Shown here in pieces: positions 5,272 to 7,007 of a stretch of DNA of 7,007 bases. The notes below the pieces were generated by a model, which saw only the letters and a list, made by a program, of their open reading frames with translations, did not search any database and had not been told where the DNA came from. The stretch's first letter is position 1; every line of letters begins with the position of its first letter. Origin of the DNA: Candidatus Gastranaerophilales bacterium (GTDB lineage: Bacteria > Cyanobacteriota > Vampirovibrionia > Gastranaerophilales > Gastranaerophilaceae); assembly GCA_944323945.1 (NCBI GenBank), contig CALUUL010000080.1, forward strand, positions 1 to 7,007. Reading direction: 5' to 3'. Both the position numbers and the translations under genes were made by a program.

Positions 5272-6408
5272 TTACATTAATTCACGTAATTCTTGAATTG
5301 TTTTTAATAATTTCATTGTAGAATTATAATCTAATTGGTTTCCTTCGTACTCACAACGATACAAGCCCTGTAAATTTGAAGGTAAAGTTGTACCTTTTTT
5401 ACATAATAAAATTACTCGTTTGGCATATAATGCTATTGCTGCACCAATTTCAATTAAAACATTTTCATTTATTCTGTCATAAGTTTCTTCGCTATTATTT
5501 AAGCGCACATTTTCAAAATCTATATGAATTATACCTGCATCACAACTTCTCATATCATCAAAAACTTTATCAGGAACTGGTATTGCAGTAGTTTCTCTTT
5601 CAATAGAAACTACTGGCTCCATTTGTCCATAAGCTAATAGTTCTTTTAATTGTCCAACTATAACTGTATTATTTTTTCCATGTGAAATGAAGATATTCGG
5701 TTTCCTTTTCTCGCTTGCGATTGGTTTATCTATGCAAGTAGGAACAGCTATAGACATTTTTTCCAATAATTCATTAGGAACTGCTAAATCTTCATGATTA
5801 TTTCCCTCATAATTGTTTTCTGTGTCTGTTTCACTTTCTATCATTTTTGATGTTTGATTAGAATTCGCTTCAAGACAAATGTACTCATTACCACTTATTA
5901 TACGTAATATTTTTGCTTCGGTAGCGTTATCTTTTACTATTTGCCAAGTATTCTCTTGTTTTTCTTTTGATACACCCTTTTTAGCCAAAATATTATAGGC
6001 AATATTATTTTTGGGAAGTTTGTTTCCATTATATGTAGAATATATTTCAGCAAATAATGTTGGTTTCATTATAGCCTCTCTTAATGCTATTAAATCATCT
6101 CCTTCTATCAATGGAGCGACAATTCTTTCCCCAAGTTCAGTCAAACTGATATTTTTAGAATTGTAACCACCATTAGTAAGACCATATGCGACTGATGCTC
6201 CTGTGAGAGACCGCCAGTTTGAACTGGTTGGAGATATTCCACAAGACTCTGCAATAAGCAAAGGAGATGTTGGTTGTCCAGCAAAATTATCTTTTATCGC
6301 CTGAGGAATACGTAAAACTTCTTTAATTGAGGCTAATGGACAAAATGTTTGTGATAGTCTAGTCTGTTTTGATTGTTTTGTTAATTCATTTAAATCGTTT
6401 TTCTTCAT
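5272..6408 (-). CDS. TIR-like domain protein with N-terminal winged-helix region, candidate defence effector
   Basis: A 378-aa soluble protein. Residues about 25-105 look like a winged helix (IAESCGISPTSSNWRSLTGA, YGLTNGG, then ISLTELGERIV). Residues 106-180 resemble a second helical domain (KPTLFAEIY, NKLPKNN, KKGVSKEKQ) of the DUF5343-like kind, a tentative link. An acidic, Asn-rich linker spans about 183-235. The C-terminal 140 residues match the predicted nucleotide-binding TIR-like family (PF10137 type): KPNIFISHG, a strand-helix repeat with VFDDMRSCDAGIIHID, and ENVLIEIGAAIALYAKRVILL. E320 sits where the catalytic glutamate of NAD-cleaving TIRs is expected. Proteins of this type act as NADase or cyclic-nucleotide-gated effectors in abortive infection. 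No cyclase gene is adjacent, so the N-terminal region may be the sensor. GAGGAG lies 8 bases before the ATG, supporting the start. It stands alone with its own promoter near the right end. Confidence 0.83.
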   Translation of the reverse strand: MKKNDLNELTKQSKQTRLSQTFCPLASIKEVLRIPQAIKDNFAGQPTSPLLIAESCGISPTSSNWRSLTGASVAYGLTNGGYNSKNISLTELGERIVAPLIEGDDLIALREAIMKPTLFAEIYSTYNGNKLPKNNIAYNILAKKGVSKEKQENTWQIVKDNATEAKILRIISGNEYICLEANSNQTSKMIESETDTENNYEGNNHEDLAVPNELLEKMSIAVPTCIDKPIASEKRKPNIFISHGKNNTVIVGQLKELLAYGQMEPVVSIERETTAIPVPDKVFDDMRSCDAGIIHIDFENVRLNNSEETYDRINENVLIEIGAAIALYAKRVILLCKKGTTLPSNLQGLYRCEYEGNQLDYNSTMKLLKTIQELRELM

Positions 6409-6447
6409 ATATTATTCTCCTCAATTCTTAATATAATTGGCATGTAC

Positions 6448-6475
6448 ATCTTATCACATAAATGCTGTTTGTCAA
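6448..6475 (-). promoter_or_regulatory. strong promoter of the TIR gene
   Basis: On the minus strand a consensus TTGACA (6470-6475), a 16-base spacer and TAAGAT (6448-6453) preceded by TGA (extended -10) form a good promoter. The start near 6441 leaves a leader of about 33 nt. The strength suggests constitutive expression. Confidence 0.7.
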
Positions 6476-6600
6476 CATATAATCAACAAATTAAACATAT
6501 AAAACAAAGCTAATAAACATAATAAACGCATTTTTATATAATAAATGGAATATGTTGGATTCTAGATTGAATTATTATTAATGAACTGTGGTAAATATTA

Positions 6601-6626
6601 AATGTTTATAATGTTTATAATGTAAT
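6601..6626 (+). repeat. tandem AATGTTTAT repeats beside the internal att-like core
   Basis: AATGTTTAT occurs twice in tandem (6601-6609, 6610-6618), followed by a partial third copy (6619-6626), ending 2 bases before the core at 6629. Inverted copies of the same word occur nearby (ATAAACAT at 6513-6520 and TTAAACAT at 6491-6498), and TGTTTAT is also in the left arm. These could be integrase arm-type sites or simple AT-rich repeats. Confidence 0.45.
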
Positions 6627-6628
6627 TA

Positions 6629-6649
6629 GGTAGCTCGTTGGCTCATAAG
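6629..6649 (+). repeat. attR: degenerate att-like core, probable right end of the element
   Basis: Twenty-one bases match 56-77 except for one deleted G and one C-to-T change, so it is a decayed copy of the tRNA D-arm to anticodon-loop sequence. The last ten bases (GGCTCATAAG) are identical to 68-77, including a G that the intact tRNA lacks. The following DNA matches the left arm, so this core is in the attL orientation of a second element and may be the attR of the first. Confidence 0.6.
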
Positions 6650-6666
6650 GGGCTTTTTAGTTTTAG

Positions 6667-6715
6667 TTCCTTGCTTGATATAATAAGTGTTATTGGTATT
6701 TATAGAATACTTAAT
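6667..6715 (+). repeat. second copy of the left-arm block
   Basis: This block matches 95-143 at 47 of 49 positions and lies at the same distance from a tRNA-like core. Unlike the core, it is well preserved, which argues for recent duplication or for selection on integrase binding. Confidence 0.7.
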
Positions 6716-6866
6716 AATATTTTATAATATATACAGATTTTATTTGCTGTCGTAGATTTATTTTCGCCGCCGCAGGCATTCTAAAAACATCTCAGTCCGC
6801 CGTACTTGCAATTATCCCTACAAATAATTGTAGGGAAGATGAATTTCTAAATAAAAAATCATGGGG

Positions 6867-6895
6867 TTGATTTTTCATATTTAGCATTTGATAAT
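6867..6895 (+). promoter_or_regulatory. probable promoter of the reconstituted tRNA-fMet
   Basis: TTGATT (6867-6872), a 17-base spacer and GATAAT (6890-6895) place a start near 6902, about 35 bases before the tRNA. It lies on the element-derived side of the junction, so the initiator tRNA would now be transcribed from imported DNA. Confidence 0.5.
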
Positions 6896-6931
6896 ATAGT
6901 TGTTAAGCGAGTTCACCCAATATAAAAATTC

Positions 6932-7007
<76 letters not shown>

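Larger units (their letters stand above)
6650..6931 (+). other. remnant of a second, related element, no gene
   Basis: About 280 bp between the degenerate core and the intact tRNA hold the second arm block, a CCCTACA/TGTAGGG hairpin (6816-6822 with 6829-6835), the string AATTGTAGGGAAGA shared with 154-167, and the tRNA promoter. A GC-richer patch at 6765-6810 is unexplained. No ORF is supportable. The simplest reading is an older integrant at the same tRNA that lost its genes. Confidence 0.5.

Noticed and set aside
5080..5280. 66-codon open frame on the plus strand
   Set aside because: It runs through the palindromic repeat, the nested stems and the 15-bp hairpin, has no ribosome site, and its product has no protein-like pattern.
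5376..5591. 71-codon plus-strand frame antisense to the TIR domain
   Set aside because: Lies inside the conserved TIR-coding region; no start signal.
6601..6626. CRISPR-like repeats
   Set aside because: The units are 9 bases with no spacers, and no cas gene is present.

Overview
The window is a compact, AT-rich integrated mobile element sitting in an initiator tRNA (tRNA-fMet) gene. Strong purine-rich Shine-Dalgarno sites, good sigma70-type promoters and the low GC content fit a bacterium such as a gut Firmicute or a Vampirovibrionia/Gastranaerophilales-like lineage. I cannot place the host more firmly from this sequence.

Ends. A 44-bp perfect direct repeat (33-76 and 6932-6975) carries the 5' half of tRNA-fMet up to the anticodon loop. 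The left copy is an orphan half gene. The right copy is part of an otherwise normal tRNA that runs off the window. This is the footprint expected if an integrase crosses over at the anticodon loop and the element supplies a replacement 5' half. A third, degenerate core (6629-6649) is followed by a 49-bp block that matches the left arm at 47 of 49 positions. The locus therefore looks like one complete element (about 77-6649) next to the roughly 290-bp remnant of a second, related element.

Left module (minus strand, 2463 down to 212). A good promoter drives a roughly 380-nt leader with several hairpins, including a perfect 14-bp inverted repeat around a 10-bp-stem palindrome. Then come a small serine recombinase and, overlapping it by a few bases, a tyrosine integrase.

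Central module (minus strand, 4586 down to 2697). A promoter drives an HhH-GPD (endonuclease III-like) DNA glycosylase with a C-terminal four-cysteine cluster, an exported PDZ-domain protein and a probable 25-residue membrane peptide. A small XRE-family regulator is divergent from this operon and is the obvious candidate to control it.

Right module. After a roughly 300-bp GC-richer, hairpin-rich convergent intergenic region lies a minus-strand gene with its own strong promoter. Its product has an N-terminal winged-helix-like region and a C-terminal TIR-like domain of the predicted nucleotide-binding type, the kind of protein used as an anti-phage effector. No replication, conjugation or virion genes are present. 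The element appears to be an integrase-mobilised cargo island whose best candidate functions are defence (TIR protein, possibly the glycosylase) plus an unexplained exported PDZ protein and micropeptide pair.
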